This document shows positions 46,181-57,220 of a stretch of 64,000 nt of DNA, piece after piece. Position numbers and translations under genes: made by a program. The stretch is from Liolophura sinensis. Taxonomy: Eukaryota; Mollusca; Polyplacophora; Chitonida; Chitonidae. The number at the start of each line of letters is the position of its first letter. Positions within the stretch are counted from its first letter, which is position 1. Below the pieces are notes generated by a model. It was given only the letters and a program-made list of their open reading frames with translations. It ran no database searches and had not been told where the DNA came from. The stretch covers positions 23,543,608 through 23,607,607 of the forward strand of contig NC_088300.1 of NCBI RefSeq assembly GCF_032854445.1, given 5' to 3'.

Positions 46181-47617
46181 CATCTATGTTATTATTATTA
46201 TTAGATAATGACACTATTAATAAAGCTTTTTGTGTCATTTTTTCTTTTTATAGCTTTTGTGCCAAATGAATTTGTCAGGTCTGTAAAATGAAAATTTGTT
46301 TAAGGTTCAGACACATTTAATAAATTCATTTAAGTTTGATATTGGGTATTTTTGAAACAGTAGCAGTTTGCCACAAAGAGTTATGCCAGTTCAAATGCCA
46401 ACAACCATTTGTAATCATTGAGTATTGTAGACTTGTGTGGAAAGTAGGTTCTAGTGTGTATATGCATATAGCTTGTTCTTTATGTAAGACATTTACTCCA
46501 GTCTTATAATTTTTCTCTTTATTAGACATGGTTCCAGAATCGCAGAGCAAAGGAAAAAAGGGCCAGGTTAATAAGTACAAGCAAAAACAGTTCTAGCCCA
46601 GAGACCAATGCCAAGGAAGACAGTTGTGACAGACATATAGATGGGAAGCCTGTACAGCTGGTGTCTCCTCACGTAGTGAAAACATCAAGTACCATGGAGA
46701 TGGTTCCTGGAGAAAGTTTTGGTACATCACACAGTCCTGGATTTGTGCCTCGGAACTCATTCCAGTCAAATCCCTACTACAGTCCTCCTCTGTTCAGCTG
46801 CCCTCGGCCATGTACGCCAAACAGGTTGACAGATGTACGAACTCTTAACCCACCTCTACTTTACCCAACACCGCGGAATCTGGAGTCTGTAACCCCAAGG
46901 AATGTGAGGAAAATTGCACCTGCTCCTCCCAGTCCATTTTCCAGAGTGATCTCTCCAGCACTGTCCCCCAGCACTGGAATAAGATATACTTCCTTCGGCC
47001 CAGCATCGGACTGTCCCACAAAGCTTCCTTACCCAGCACCAGCCTATGTCCAGCATCTGTCATTGCAGCCCTGGACCCATGATCCCCAGGTATTAACCCC
47101 TCCCTCTTCTCCCAATCTCTGGCAGGGAGGGCCTGGCATGTCTTATCCCAGCCTACACCCATACATGTCGATGCCCATAGTGAGCACGATGAAGGACACA
47201 AACCACCGTGGAAGACCTACCTACAATCCCATACCCAAGTCAGATCACATCCCATCCAGTCCAGCCATTGGCCATGCTTACCAGTCCCTATATACATGTA
47301 CTGGTAAGTCAGACTTTTCCTCAACTCAAAAACCTGGTATACCTGGTTACCATGGCAACCATTCCATGGTTTGGCACCCCCAAGACTCTCTTCAGTGTAA
47401 GCAGAATGTGTTTCCCTATGGTTGCAACTATGTTGGAACACCACCCATGAAAGTGCTACCCCCCAGCTTGTACCCCTGGAGTTATTCTGTCAGTCCGTCT
47501 TACAGCTCAGACATCAATCTCTTGACCGGAAATGGAAATTTGCCACAATTTGATGAGGAGAAGCAAAGTTATGAACCAGTGTCCCACAGAAGTCCTGATA
47601 AAGATCATCCTGAATGA
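44082..47617 (+). CDS. Homeobox gene 2: divergent paired-like homeodomain protein
   Basis: Probable transcription factor. Exons 44082-44643, 45864-46021 and 46526-47617 join in phase, about 603 aa. The start is ATG in good context (gacaATGG), MEDVDSIKAMDFLLHEFCIS. The homeodomain is RKRTRYTFSPAHLKLFESMF, DVDQYPKRVHLVEMEKQFNI, PEDKLR|TWFQNRRAKEKR. It has 60 standard positions with Phe8, Phe16, Phe20, Tyr25-Pro26, Ile40, Trp48, Gln50, Asn51 and Lys55. The intron is in phase 0 between residues 46 and 47, as in gene 1. A nuclear signal is likely in SGRKRKATPSS and the basic N-arm. The last exon is Pro/Ser/Tyr-rich (for example SPFSRVISPALSPSTG), suggesting a disordered activation or repression tail. 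No paired domain or OAR motif. I do not recognise the family. Confidence 0.9.
45371..45563. repeat. Foldback/MITE-like element
   Basis: Terminal inverted repeats of about 45 bp: the left begins GGGACCAGTTCCACAAAGCC and the right, reverse-complemented, begins GCCGATTCCACAAAGCCATT. It lies in intron 1 of homeobox gene 2. Confidence 0.75.
45864..46021 (+). CDS. Homeobox gene 2 exon 2: homeodomain residues 1-46
   Basis: Acceptor atttttttcag|CAAAG, donor CGG|gtaagg. AKKLQFS precedes the homeodomain, and the exon ends at Arg46. Confidence 0.93.
46137..46178. repeat. (AT)n microsatellite
   Basis: About 21 AT units in intron 2 of homeobox gene 2. Confidence 0.95.
46526..47617 (+). CDS. Homeobox gene 2 exon 3: recognition helix and C-terminal tail
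   Basis: Acceptor tttattag|ACATGG. TWFQNRRAKEKRARLISTSK completes helix 3, then about 345 residues rich in Pro, Ser and Tyr end DKDHPE-stop. Confidence 0.93.
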   Translation, partial: TWFQNRRAKEKRARLISTSKNSSSPETNAKEDSCDRHIDGKPVQLVSPHVVKTSSTMEMVPGESFGTSHSPGFVPRNSFQSNPYYSPPLFSCPRPCTPNRLTDVRTLNPPLLYPTPRNLESVTPRNVRKIAPAPPSPFSRVISPALSPSTGIRYTSFGPASDCPTKLPYPAPAYVQHLSLQPWTHDPQVLTPPSSPNLWQGGPGMSYPSLHPYMSMPIVSTMKDTNHRGRPTYNPIPKSDHIPSSPAIGHAYQSLYTCTGKSDFSSTQKPGIPGYHGNHSMVWHPQDSLQCKQNVFPYGCNYVGTPPMKVLPPSLYPWSYSVSPSYSSDINLLTGNGNLPQFDEEKQSYEPVSHRSPDKDHPE

Positions 47618-48453
47618 CTTCACATTGAAACCTGGTTGATGTATTAAAAATGGTTAAAGTGTTGATGACATTGGGCCGCTTGCATACAGGGGGTCATAGG
47701 CTGCAGTGGTTGTAATTATAATGGCAACATATGGCAGTTACAATGAACTTAGACTACACTCGCTTTGTGCGAAAGCACAAAAGAGTATGTTAATGATTTG
47801 TGATGAATGTGTTAATGACTAATTGTTGTGGTTAATGACAACACCTTAATTCAGGTGTTGATTTGTTAATGTTTAGCACATTGGAAGCCGAGATGTTCTT
47901 GTTAATGTAAAATGAATGATGATTCATATAAATGTGTTGAAGATGATGAATGTTATAAACCTTGATATGTTATGGAATGAATAATCAAACATTCATATCT
48001 GATCTGGGATGTTTCCTGTTCATGGAATGTGCAAAAAAGTGTAATTATGTGTACCGGTACATAAATACAGTTAAATGTATGTAAATGGAACAGAATACAT
48101 AATCTTGGCTGTAAAATAATTGTATGTGGCCAGTCTATCAAATCTATCATGTATGTGCTGTATGCTGTCATATAGTGGGATTGTCTTAGAACAATAGGCT
48201 TGTTAAAAAAAGCTTAATGTATGTACATGACTAGTGTGTACATAATTATAATTAGTTTAAAAAGTTTAATTAAAATGAGCTGTATTAATGGGAAATGACC
48301 TGTTAAAAGTTGAATGTAGTGATAAAATCCATGTTTGAGCCTTGGAAATTAGGCAGGCGTTCAAACATGTCGATTTAGTCAACTCTTTGTAATTTGCGTG
48401 GTCATATTTATGGCTGCATTGGATAACATACGCAGAGTTAGCGAAGAAATAAA
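47618..48453 (+). other. 3'UTR of homeobox gene 2 (predicted)
   Basis: AT-rich and non-coding, ending near AATAAA at 48448-48453. Positions 47785-47910 hold five GTTAATG copies. Confidence 0.4.
48448..48453 (+). terminator. Possible polyadenylation signal, homeobox gene 2
   Basis: AATAAA about 830 bases after the stop codon. It is the first canonical hexamer I found downstream. Confidence 0.35.
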
Positions 48454-49930
48454 GTTAGTAATAATGGTAAATGTAATGTGTTTATTTGTTCTGTAAATTA
48501 ATGCGTAGTGTTTCGCTTACGAGCTCTGACAGTATCAAGGCACATTTTCTTTGATGATGGAGGAATTGATTTCAGTGCGCCTTTTAAATTACGTTTTCTT
48601 GATCAGGTCTGTACACAACTTACAAAGTTGAACAGTAACGTAAAGACAACAGAATGGTGCAACAAAAAATTGCGCTCAACCAACAGGATTCATTATCTCA
48701 ATATAAATATTACCTTCACGTCCAATGACAATAATTCAACGTTAGCTGAAGCCTTACGCATGGCGTCGTTACCAGCCCTGTATCCAATCCAATCTACTAC
48801 ATCAGTGAACGTTGGCCGCCGTTTGAAGGGAAATATGCTTGTGCACGACGTTAAGCCACAATCCAACAAATTAAGTCTTCATGACATACAGCAAACCTGG
48901 CCTAGGTAATTTTCTCGAAGGGGATTTCAAAGTTTGAATCTGACCAATGGATGCTTCGTTAGATTTCGTTAGACACACCGAAGTATAATATTTCATCTGA
49001 AATTCATGTCAGGCGACATGATACCCAATATCAAGATTTGCGTGATACTCGATAAACTTGTGTTCGCATGTCGGTTCTGTGATTCACGTAGTCAAGCGGG
49101 ATTTCGGATAACAGTTTCTGCATCCAAATATTTGTTGCTGCTTTGTGTGTGTGTGTGATCCAAATATATATACGTGTAACCCTCGGACTTCCACGCCACG
49201 CGTATACCGGTAAATAATTAAGTGGTATTGGACAAACGTATAAGGCTGCCGAATTCGAGCGGCGCTGTCATTCGCTTATATTGTCATTAAGGCCTTATAA
49301 ACATGACGAGCATGAAAATCAGAAAATTACAAAGCCAATGAAAATGCACTCGGTATTTAATTTATGCCTTTGTTATACAGAAAAGATGGCAAAAAGACCT
49401 AGAAACACCAAACTCGTTAACTTGTGATATTTCAAGAAAGGCTATTAGGTTGCAAAATCTAAAGGTCGTGGCAAGGTACAAGTATATGTTGGAATCTTCG
49501 ATTCAAAAATGGGCGTATGCTATTTTATGTGATGCGACGTAATATATGACAGGAAATCATCACAAAATGAATCTTAAAACCGTAACAGTCAAATAACTTC
49601 CATTGGAAAAAAATGGCTTTTTGTATGAGAAATCTGGTGCATGTTATCTATTGTGTGAAAAATGGTCTTAATGACTATGTCTTTGCTAAATACCATTAAC
49701 ATCTTTCAGCTTAATGGTCATTTCATGGTCACTGTTACGCGCGCTTATATACGTACGTGTCTTGAAATTGTTTCTCCTTGAGAATTTTTTGAGAGCGGGT
49801 TTGGGAGCATTGCCATCCGGTGTTTTGTCTTAAACAGTTTTCTTCGTGTGTAGAACACTCCTTCGGAAACGGCAGGTGTCGAAGTGTACTGTCTGTTAGG
49901 ACACGGTAACCGACCTACCGTCTTGTAGCT

Positions 49931-50023
49931 ATGATCAGCGGTGAAAGTGGGGGGCTCAGCAGGAAGCGCCTTGATCGGCTAAACGCAGCCGACTTTGAAA
50001 GTAGTGCCGGCACGAGAAAAAAC
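49931..50023 (+). CDS. Candidate short first coding exon
   Basis: ATG opens MISGESGGLSRKRLDRLNAA and then DFESSAGTRKN before a weak donor (AAC|gtataa) or an early stop at 50027. The patch is GC-richer than both sides. No domain is recognised and no second exon was found in the window. Confidence 0.25.
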
Positions 50024-52379
50024 GTATAACATTATTTTATTTATGAACAGCTATCATCTGGGTATAAAACTTTTGTACCTATGTAAATAAATAGTACACA
50101 TTAAAACAAAAAAAGAGAAAATTACCAGGTAAACCTGTGTTATAAATGGAGCGCTGATTACGGGAGCGCCTATATCCGTGAGCGAAATGGCCCAAAAAGC
50201 CACATACTTCAACAACAACATATACGGCTATTAGCCAAACCCGCTATTGACGGATGCGTTAGGCAGTTCGAAGGTTGCTACCGTGTCTATTTTGCATCAC
50301 ACAGTTCAACTCAGTTTTTATCGCCTTAAAATAAACAACGAGTTACCTCCCTTGTATATAATGTATTTATAATTCTTAGTTTAAACAGTGTAGAATGAGG
50401 CATATTTTCCAACAGCATCCGGAGCAATATGAACCCTGCTACTCATAGAGCTCCCCATGTAGGCCTAAAGCATGGGTAAAGGTAACATTTTTATAGCATA
50501 TTACAACCTGAAAAATGTAAATTTCATGTGAACTGTGCATGTGTGAACAATGACCTTATGTTATAATACGAGGCCTGCTTCTCTTTCGGTCTCCATCGGT
50601 ATAGGCATAGGGGTAAATATTAAATGATTTGTGTAATAGCCACCGGGCTGTTTCTTGCAATCGGAAAGCAATATCCAAACCATGAAGATAAAATAATGTG
50701 TGCTCTTGTGCACCAGTTTGGGACTGGTCGATTGGGATTAAGATTTGAACGTAAAATTTGAGGTTTATGCAACATGTTGTTCCCCAAGTTTAGCAGTTAT
50801 GTCATGCATATACATATAGGCCTACTCTCACTAGAATGAGCTAAATTTTGACACTGGGCTGCATTTAGAAGCCGTGCATACCCATGTAGTCATTTTATTT
50901 TAATATAAAATCGTGTTTATTCGTTTGAGTTACATCGAACAGTGTTCTATGTGAAATAACTTTCGATAGGTTATAACAGGTAAACAGCGTTTATTCTTTG
51001 AACAACATAATCCCAAGAACCCCTAATGTAAGAGCTCATGTGAATCAATAAGACAGCGGTTTTTACAACACGTGGGATACCTGCTACTGTTATTCTCTGC
51101 ATAAGAGGTAAACTGTGTTCATTCTTTGAACTACATAATTTCAAGACCCCAATATTGAGAAATTAGCGGAATCGATAAGAGAGCAGCTTTTATAACAAGG
51201 AATTTGGCACTGGCTAGTGCTGGTCTGTGCACAACACCAACCATGATTATTATTCAGCGTCAGAATTATGCCACTTCAATTAGTCTCCCTCCCCCCTGTA
51301 TAGCCCCGTACGTAAGTTGTTTTCTTGATGTGAATATCGAAATAATATTTATACATATAAACCAGAGTAGAAAAAAGCTGACGATTTCATGTAAAATAAA
51401 AACATGTATTTATTTCAAGCGAAAGTGAAGCAGGTACGATGGTTCAATATAAATATACCGATATGCCTTAGGGCACCATTGACCTGAACAGTAGTTCGCG
51501 TGTCTTTAAGTAAGGACTGCTTTCTTGACATTTAGAGATCATGGTATTTCTGATTATCTGGTCACATCTGATGTTTCCCTCACTAGAATCAAAATAATTT
51601 GATGTTTGTCTAAAGATGGCAGTCAGTAGCAAAGTGCAAGGCGGCTTCTTGTGTTCTACAGTTAAACCCTTAGGCTTGAAAGTTCCACCAAACACATTCG
51701 ATTCTGCCATCTTTTCGAACGAAAAAAACATTTCCATCAGTGACAGAATAAAACGTTTGTCAGTTGGCAGTTTCACAGCATTTTGTAGCAGAGGCTTCAA
51801 AGTTTCATTCTAGGTATACATTTGTGTGTTTTTCAGGAAATGGTGGCGGATGCACACTAGTCAAAAATGGTGAAAAGTCCTGTTTCAGAGGCCTCTGACT
51901 GGGTGTATGGGTTTGACCCCTATTAGCTGTTCGTCAATTTTTGGGAAAAATTTCATCTGTCAACCCTATCAGGAATATGACTGGAGTTTCCACAGGGGGC
52001 GAAGATTATCATGCTCGCAGATTTAGGGACAGTGTTGTTAGACCAAACGATAACATGTAAGTAAATGGAAAATTAATTGTGGACTATGGCCAGCACGTTT
52101 AGCCGTCGATGAACCAGGACAGCAGAATCAGGGGCGTCTCACCGAGATCTGTGATTTAACGAAGACTGTGAAATTCTTACAACGGAGGCACAGTCACACG
52201 AGTGATACAAGTGATTTAAGCATTCCATCATAATTTTCATTAGAACGACGTTCGCAGTTGTTTTACTTACTTTGTTTGCTCCCTTAAAATCTTGAAACTT
52301 CCTGTAAAAATTATTGTGAGATTTTAAGGTGGAACCAGTAATTATCAGACGATTAAAATGCTGAACTACCGATATCGAT

Positions 52380-52620
52380 AAGATTGATATATATCATTCA
52401 TTGATATCATTAAATTATTTATTGATATCACTAAATTATTTATTGATATAATTAAATAATTTCACGAAATATATATATCAATGTATACGGCTATTTACTC
52501 AGCCTTATCATTAAGTTATGGATTGATATCATTAAATTATTTATCGACATTAATGAATACGACAATTTATCAAGAAATCATTTGTCGATATCGGTAGTGA
52601 AAATTCATTTACTGATATCG
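52380..52620. repeat. GATATC-rich palindromic tandem patch
   Basis: ATTTATTGATATCATTAAAT-like units recur at about 24-base spacing near 52395-52460, then in scattered form to 52620. Several units contain the palindromes GATATC and ATTAAT. Confidence 0.65.
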
Positions 52621-53786
52621 ATAATTCTTGATTAACTGTTAATTTATTCCCTCACATGCGACATCCTGCAAAAATTTAAGTCGTCTGGCACTCGGGAACT
52701 TCCTTAAATGAATGGTCCATGTTAAATAATATGGCAAAATGTTGACCGATTGACCAACGGACATCCAGACATGCTGAACGACTTATTTGTTTTGGCAGCT
52801 AATAAGCACATGTAACCTTCTTAATCAATTCCTCAGCAGTTCACTGAGAACAAATAAGGAGAAAAACACCCAAATGTATTCTCAGTCGAGGATTTCAGAC
52901 TATATAAAGGACTCATATACACGGCCTGACTTTTTTTTTTACTTACTTAAAGAATTCAACAGTCATCAGCACACTCTTTGGTCACGTAAATAGAATACTG
53001 GAGGTAGAAACAAAGCCAATTTAACCCAGATGAGATAGACACTGGAACAAATTTTAGCATAAAAAGTGAAAAATATAGCTTTCAGGTACAAAATTCTTTC
53101 TGGAAAAATAATCAACATGTATCTAGCCTTCAGGTATGATGGTTTCAATTTTCTGTATTACTTTAAAGTTTAGCAATCGGCAAAAATCCGCAATTCACCC
53201 ACTTAGCTCCATTTAGAAAAGTTTATTAAGCTGACAAACAGCACGGCACAAAGTTACCACAACTTCTTTAATGGCTAAAGATCGGAGTCAATTTCCCAGA
53301 AATATTTTCTTTCGTAAATAATGTTATATAACTAAAAGACAGTGTATAAATCAGTTCAAAAAGTAAGCTCTGTAGCTCAACCACGGGACTTGCAGATATT
53401 CCCAAGCCTGAATAAAACTGGAAATTGGAAATCGTTCATTTCATGAAAGAGGACACGCTGTGTAATTCGGCGATGTTAGACACCCCAGAAGAAAAGAAGC
53501 ATAGGGCGTGGGGAATCTATGTCCATGGAACACCACAAACACACTTTGTTTCGAGAAGTCACCTGCGGATCAATGGGTATTCAATTCTCCGGCGAGGAAT
53601 TGTACTACTCAGGTGATAACTAAACTTCCAACTGGCTATACTGTAATCTATTTCCCATTTGTAAGTGTACCGTGGGTCGTAGAGTGCTAGTAGCCATAGA
53701 GGGTGTTCATACGAAGTTTCATTTCATACGGTATAACCTTACTCCTGAAACCATTTATTATTATTATTATTATTCAGCCTGTGCAT

Positions 53787-54160
53787 GGAGTGAGTGAGTG
53801 AGTGAGTGCTTGGGGTTTAACGTCGTACTCAACAATTTTTCAGTCATATGACGACGAAGGAATCCTTAGGGTGCATGCACGTGTAACGTGCCTCCTTGAT
53901 GCAGGACGGATTTCCACCGCTCTTTTATTTAGTGCTGCTTCACTGAGACGACTTACCGAAGGCAAGTAAGCGGCCCCGCCCGAGCCATTATACTGATACG
54001 GGTCAACCAGTCGTTGCACTATCCCCTTCATGCTGAACGCCAAACGAGGAAGTTACAACTTCCTCTTTTAAAGTTTTAGATGTGACTCGATCAAGGATTG
54101 ATCCTGGATCTACCGGTCCCGAAGCGGACGCTCTATCCTGTGCATGGAAATATGTTACTG
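53787..54160 (-). repeat. tRNA-derived SINE, family B, long copy
   Basis: Plus-strand order: GAGTGAGTGAGTGCTTGGGG, TTTAACGTCGTACTCAACAA, body GCCTCCTTGATGCAGGACGG and CGAAGGCAAGTAAGCGGCCC, and end GATCTACCGGTCCCGAAGCG, which reverse-complements to a tRNA-like head. The most complete copy of this family here. Confidence 0.78.
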
Positions 54161-54271
54161 ATGTGTGAGAAACGACCTCGCCAAGTGACAATACTCGTGA
54201 TCAGCACCACGGAAACAGGAAAATCACGCAAACTTACCAGGTAAAGTAAATGTTACTTATTTAATGAAGAT

Positions 54272-54439
54272 TCCTCTCCGGCCGTAGCCCGGAAGGCCTG
54301 CCAGCAACCTGCAGATGGTCGTGGGTTTCCTCCGGGCTCTGCCCGGTTTCCTCCCACCATAATGCTGGTCGCCGTCGCAGAAGTGAAATATTCTTGAGTA
54401 CGCCGTAAAACACCAATCAAACAAATAAATAAATAAATA
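54272..54439 (+). repeat. SINE family A, body and tail
   Basis: CTCTCCGGCCGTAGCCCGGA, TGGGTTTCCTCCGGGCTCTG, then TATTCTTGAGTACGCCGTAA and CACCAATCAAACAAATAAAT. Little diverged; the head is missing. Confidence 0.82.
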
Positions 54440-54757
54440 TTAGATGAAGAAAACGTTGTGGGGAAAGATCACACCAAGCTGTCACCCAAACGGACGAGGA
54501 AAAGTAAATGTTACTCATTAGATTAAGTAGTCTCAACGTTGTATGAAGAGATCACACCGAACTGATGTACACGTTTTGTGAAAACAGAAAATCCTCCAAC
54601 AGGAATAGCGTGTTCCTTAGACTGATCTGACATTTCATTAGACAATTTAATTATTCAGATGTTAATCCGGAAATTTTATTAAATGTGGCGAGAATATTGA
54701 ACAAGATGACAGTTTTAAATTTCTATTCGTATAAAGATCATATATACTCTGCCCAGT

Positions 54758-54835
54758 TTTCATTCACCATCATGATGACTGATCTCGTATAAGTGAACCA
54801 TTATTGAGTACAGCGTACACCACTTCAAACATATA
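54758..54835 (+). repeat. SINE family A, decayed tail
   Basis: CCCAGTTTTCATTCACCATC, then AAGTGAACCATTATTGAGTA and CAGCGTACACCACTTCAAAC. Confidence 0.5.
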
Positions 54836-55564
54836 CAACACTGGAGAAAGTAATCATGTTAAAGTATTAGCATGGTTAGTTTAGATATCAGACATACAGA
54901 TAAATATATTTACTTTGTATTAAATATACAAATATGAAACCAATATCTAAAATGCCAGCAAATGTTCCTCTTTACTATGCTAGACAATCCCCTTATAACC
55001 TCTATATATCAGCCATTTAACAATAGCAAACATCACATCTATCTAGGACTATATGTACTTAACTTTATGAAAAAAAGTCAGTGCATATCAATGCATTGAG
55101 ACAACACTTTTATTTTCGATATCTGAGCACTACGTCACGTTGTCATGATTAGGGAGATAAAGGGGATTTTCACCAGACGATGCATGCATGGTGTAGCACG
55201 TTTTATCGGAGAGCTTTCAGTACTACGTTATAGCCAGTTCAACGAAGGAGACATCCTCTTTATTTTTGAACATAACGTCTGACAGACTTTCTGTATTCCA
55301 AATCATCATTCTCAGGCACCCCAGAGACAGTCACACTGCTGACATTAGTATCATTACAGAGGTATGTCTGTTCTTGTTGGGTTTATTCTAGACTGTAACG
55401 TTGACCTACATAATCTACATATACATCGTTGTATAGAGTAATTCGTGTCGATGTAATATTCTAAACGATCGTACAGGTGTTTTTGTAGAAGCAAGTAAAC
55501 AGTTTTAAAAATGTTAGAACACTGTATTGAAGTTATAATAAAACTATTAAACAACTAATAAATT

Positions 55565-55630
55565 TATGGTCAGAGGAAAGCGGATAGGGCCTGAGGGAAA
55601 CCCACGATCATCCGCACATTGCTCACTTGC
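55565..55630 (-). repeat. SINE family A body fragment
   Basis: GTCAGAGGAAAGCGGATAGG, then CTGAGGGAAACCCACGATCA and TCCGCACATTGCTCAC. Confidence 0.5.
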
Positions 55631-56235
55631 ACTGGTGGGAAAGTCTGTACTGTGCTGGTAAAGGCATGTATACTCTAAGCGTAGGGCTGGTTTTTCACAG
55701 ATATGTTGGCATATAGTATCATTACCAACTTGGCGTGTCCCACTTCGCCCCTAATGTCATTGTGTACACAGGCGTAAAGGCTTTGTAAGTTATGAATGTA
55801 TGCTACAAAGTAAGCACAGATTTGGGAGTCCTATTACTTAATATGAACATGATATGTACCACATGTACACAATTCGATACACATTTAACATGCATGTACA
55901 CAAAATGTGTATTCAAGGTGTACGCCTTAGGTATGTACAGTGCTTGTGAGAATAAATACATCTTGTGTATGTTTTGTACACATAGTTATTGTGTTTAATA
56001 TATACTCGATCGGAATTTACCGAAACTCACGATGCCTTATTATCTTTCATGTGTCTACATGATAACACAGCGGTTAAGCCTTGATCATTGTTGATGACGC
56101 TAAGCTCTCGGCCACTCTCTCGTGACTGTTTGTACAGTCTAATATTTAGTGAAAACCGCTTGTGTCCAACCAATATGGTGAGCATATCTTAAACACATCT
56201 GTGAAAGGTCGTCAGTAGCTTGACAGTTTACGCTG

Positions 56236-56302
56236 GAAAGTTATTTTTCCTCCTTCCATATGAGTGAAATTATTTTGAGTATACCATCAAGCAGCAATCA
56301 CA

Positions 56303-56337
<35 letters not shown>

Positions 56338-56339
56338 AT
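56236..56339 (+). repeat. SINE family A tail with (AAAT)n
   Basis: GAGTGAAATTATTTTGAGTA, then CAATCACATAAATAAATAAA with about ten AAAT repeats. Confidence 0.6.
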
Positions 56340-56439
56340 CCCGTATGCGAATAAGGATCCCACATCCCATGTTGTCAATATAGTGACCAATGTGTCTTTC
56401 AATTTCAGATTCGAATAGTTTCCAAACAATTGATAAAAG

Positions 56440-56607
56440 ATGAAAGGAAGTGTGAGTACTGGAGGTCTGGAGCGGTGCCCAACTTGCCGTGCCTACTTCA
56501 GAGTTCTTGCGCTGCATCGCCCAAGCTGTGACGGACATAAAAAATGCCCAAAATGTGGGAAATATTTTAAGAATATTAGGTTACACCTGACACATTGTAG
56601 ATATTAA
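56440..56607 (+). CDS. Small double zinc-finger protein (55 aa)
   Basis: ATG at 56440 opens MKGSVSTGGLERCPTCRAYF and runs 55 codons to TAA at 56607. Two back-to-back modules have identical spacing: CPTC-X9-H-X3-C and CPKC-X9-H-X3-C, that is CX2CX9HX3C twice. Aromatic and leucine positions typical of small zinc fingers are kept (AYF..LALH, KYF..IRLH). An in-frame TAA lies directly upstream, so this ATG is the start if it is translated. An acceptor-like ctttcaatttcag at 56409 suggests a spliced 5'UTR, and AATAAA near 56860 could end the transcript. It may be a genuine micro-gene or a surviving scrap of a transposon-encoded zinc finger. DNA or RNA binding is inferred only from the pattern. Confidence 0.55.
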   Translation: MKGSVSTGGLERCPTCRAYFRVLALHRPSCDGHKKCPKCGKYFKNIRLHLTHCRY

Positions 56608-57069
56608 TTAATTTGTCTAATGATGGGGGTGAAGGACACTACAGCTAAGCCGAAAATAGCACTCAAAGAATATTGTGTTTTCAATCTTTTTCTGATTTTG
56701 TCTAACTTTCCTTTATTGACAGATTATTTTTACAAAAACTCTAACACCCAATGGTGTTGAGATATCATGATGAATGTGTGGCGTCCTTTAAAGCTGAAAC
56801 TATCTAATCCTCCATTATGTTACAGTTAACGGCTATTTTGTTTGTACTGTATGTCATGAAATAAAAAATTTATATCCGGTGACAAGAGTATTGACATTTT
56901 GATTTTGATGTAATTGTCTGTGTTATAGGGTATAAAAAATGCCTGCCATTTTTGGTGTCCAGATACATAATTGGAATCAAAATGATGGAAATTGTCTAAG
57001 CTTTGGGCCTATATGAGTTTGATTGATGAAAGTTTGAAGTCTGGGCGGGATGTGGTGATGATGAGGCTG

Positions 57070-57220
57070 CCCTACCCCCTCCCCCCCCCCCCCCCAGCTC
57101 AGGGGCGTAGGAAACAATTTCAAAGGGGGGAGGCAAGAGTCCCAGCAAAAAAGGCCAAGGTCCAGGGGCTGCCAAGGTCCAGGGGCTGCCAAGGCCCCGG
57201 AAGCTCTGAAGGAGCTATAT
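57070..57220. repeat. C-run and AGGGGCTGCCAAGGTCC repeat
   Basis: A run of about 17 C at 57078-57095, then CTCAGGGGCGTAGGAAACAA, and two tandem copies of AAGGTCCAGGGGCTGCC at 57158-57195. The CTACGCCCCTG motif recurs at 58037. Confidence 0.6.

Larger units (their letters stand above)
48454..53780. other. Mostly non-coding stretch
   Basis: No recognisable gene. A 133-codon frame at 48508-48909 lacks an ATG start, and a 110-codon minus frame at 51468-51800 has no known domain. A candidate first exon lies at 49931 and a palindromic AT-rich patch at 52380-52620. Confidence 0.45.

Noticed and set aside
48508-48909. 133-codon plus-strand frame downstream of homeobox gene 2
   Set aside because: It opens with GTG rather than ATG, no domain is recognisable, and it starts just after the likely polyadenylation site.
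51468-51800. 110-codon minus-strand frame (contains MAESNVFGGTFKPKG)
   Set aside because: It looks orderly but has no recognisable domain or partner exon. I kept it out of the gene list for lack of support.
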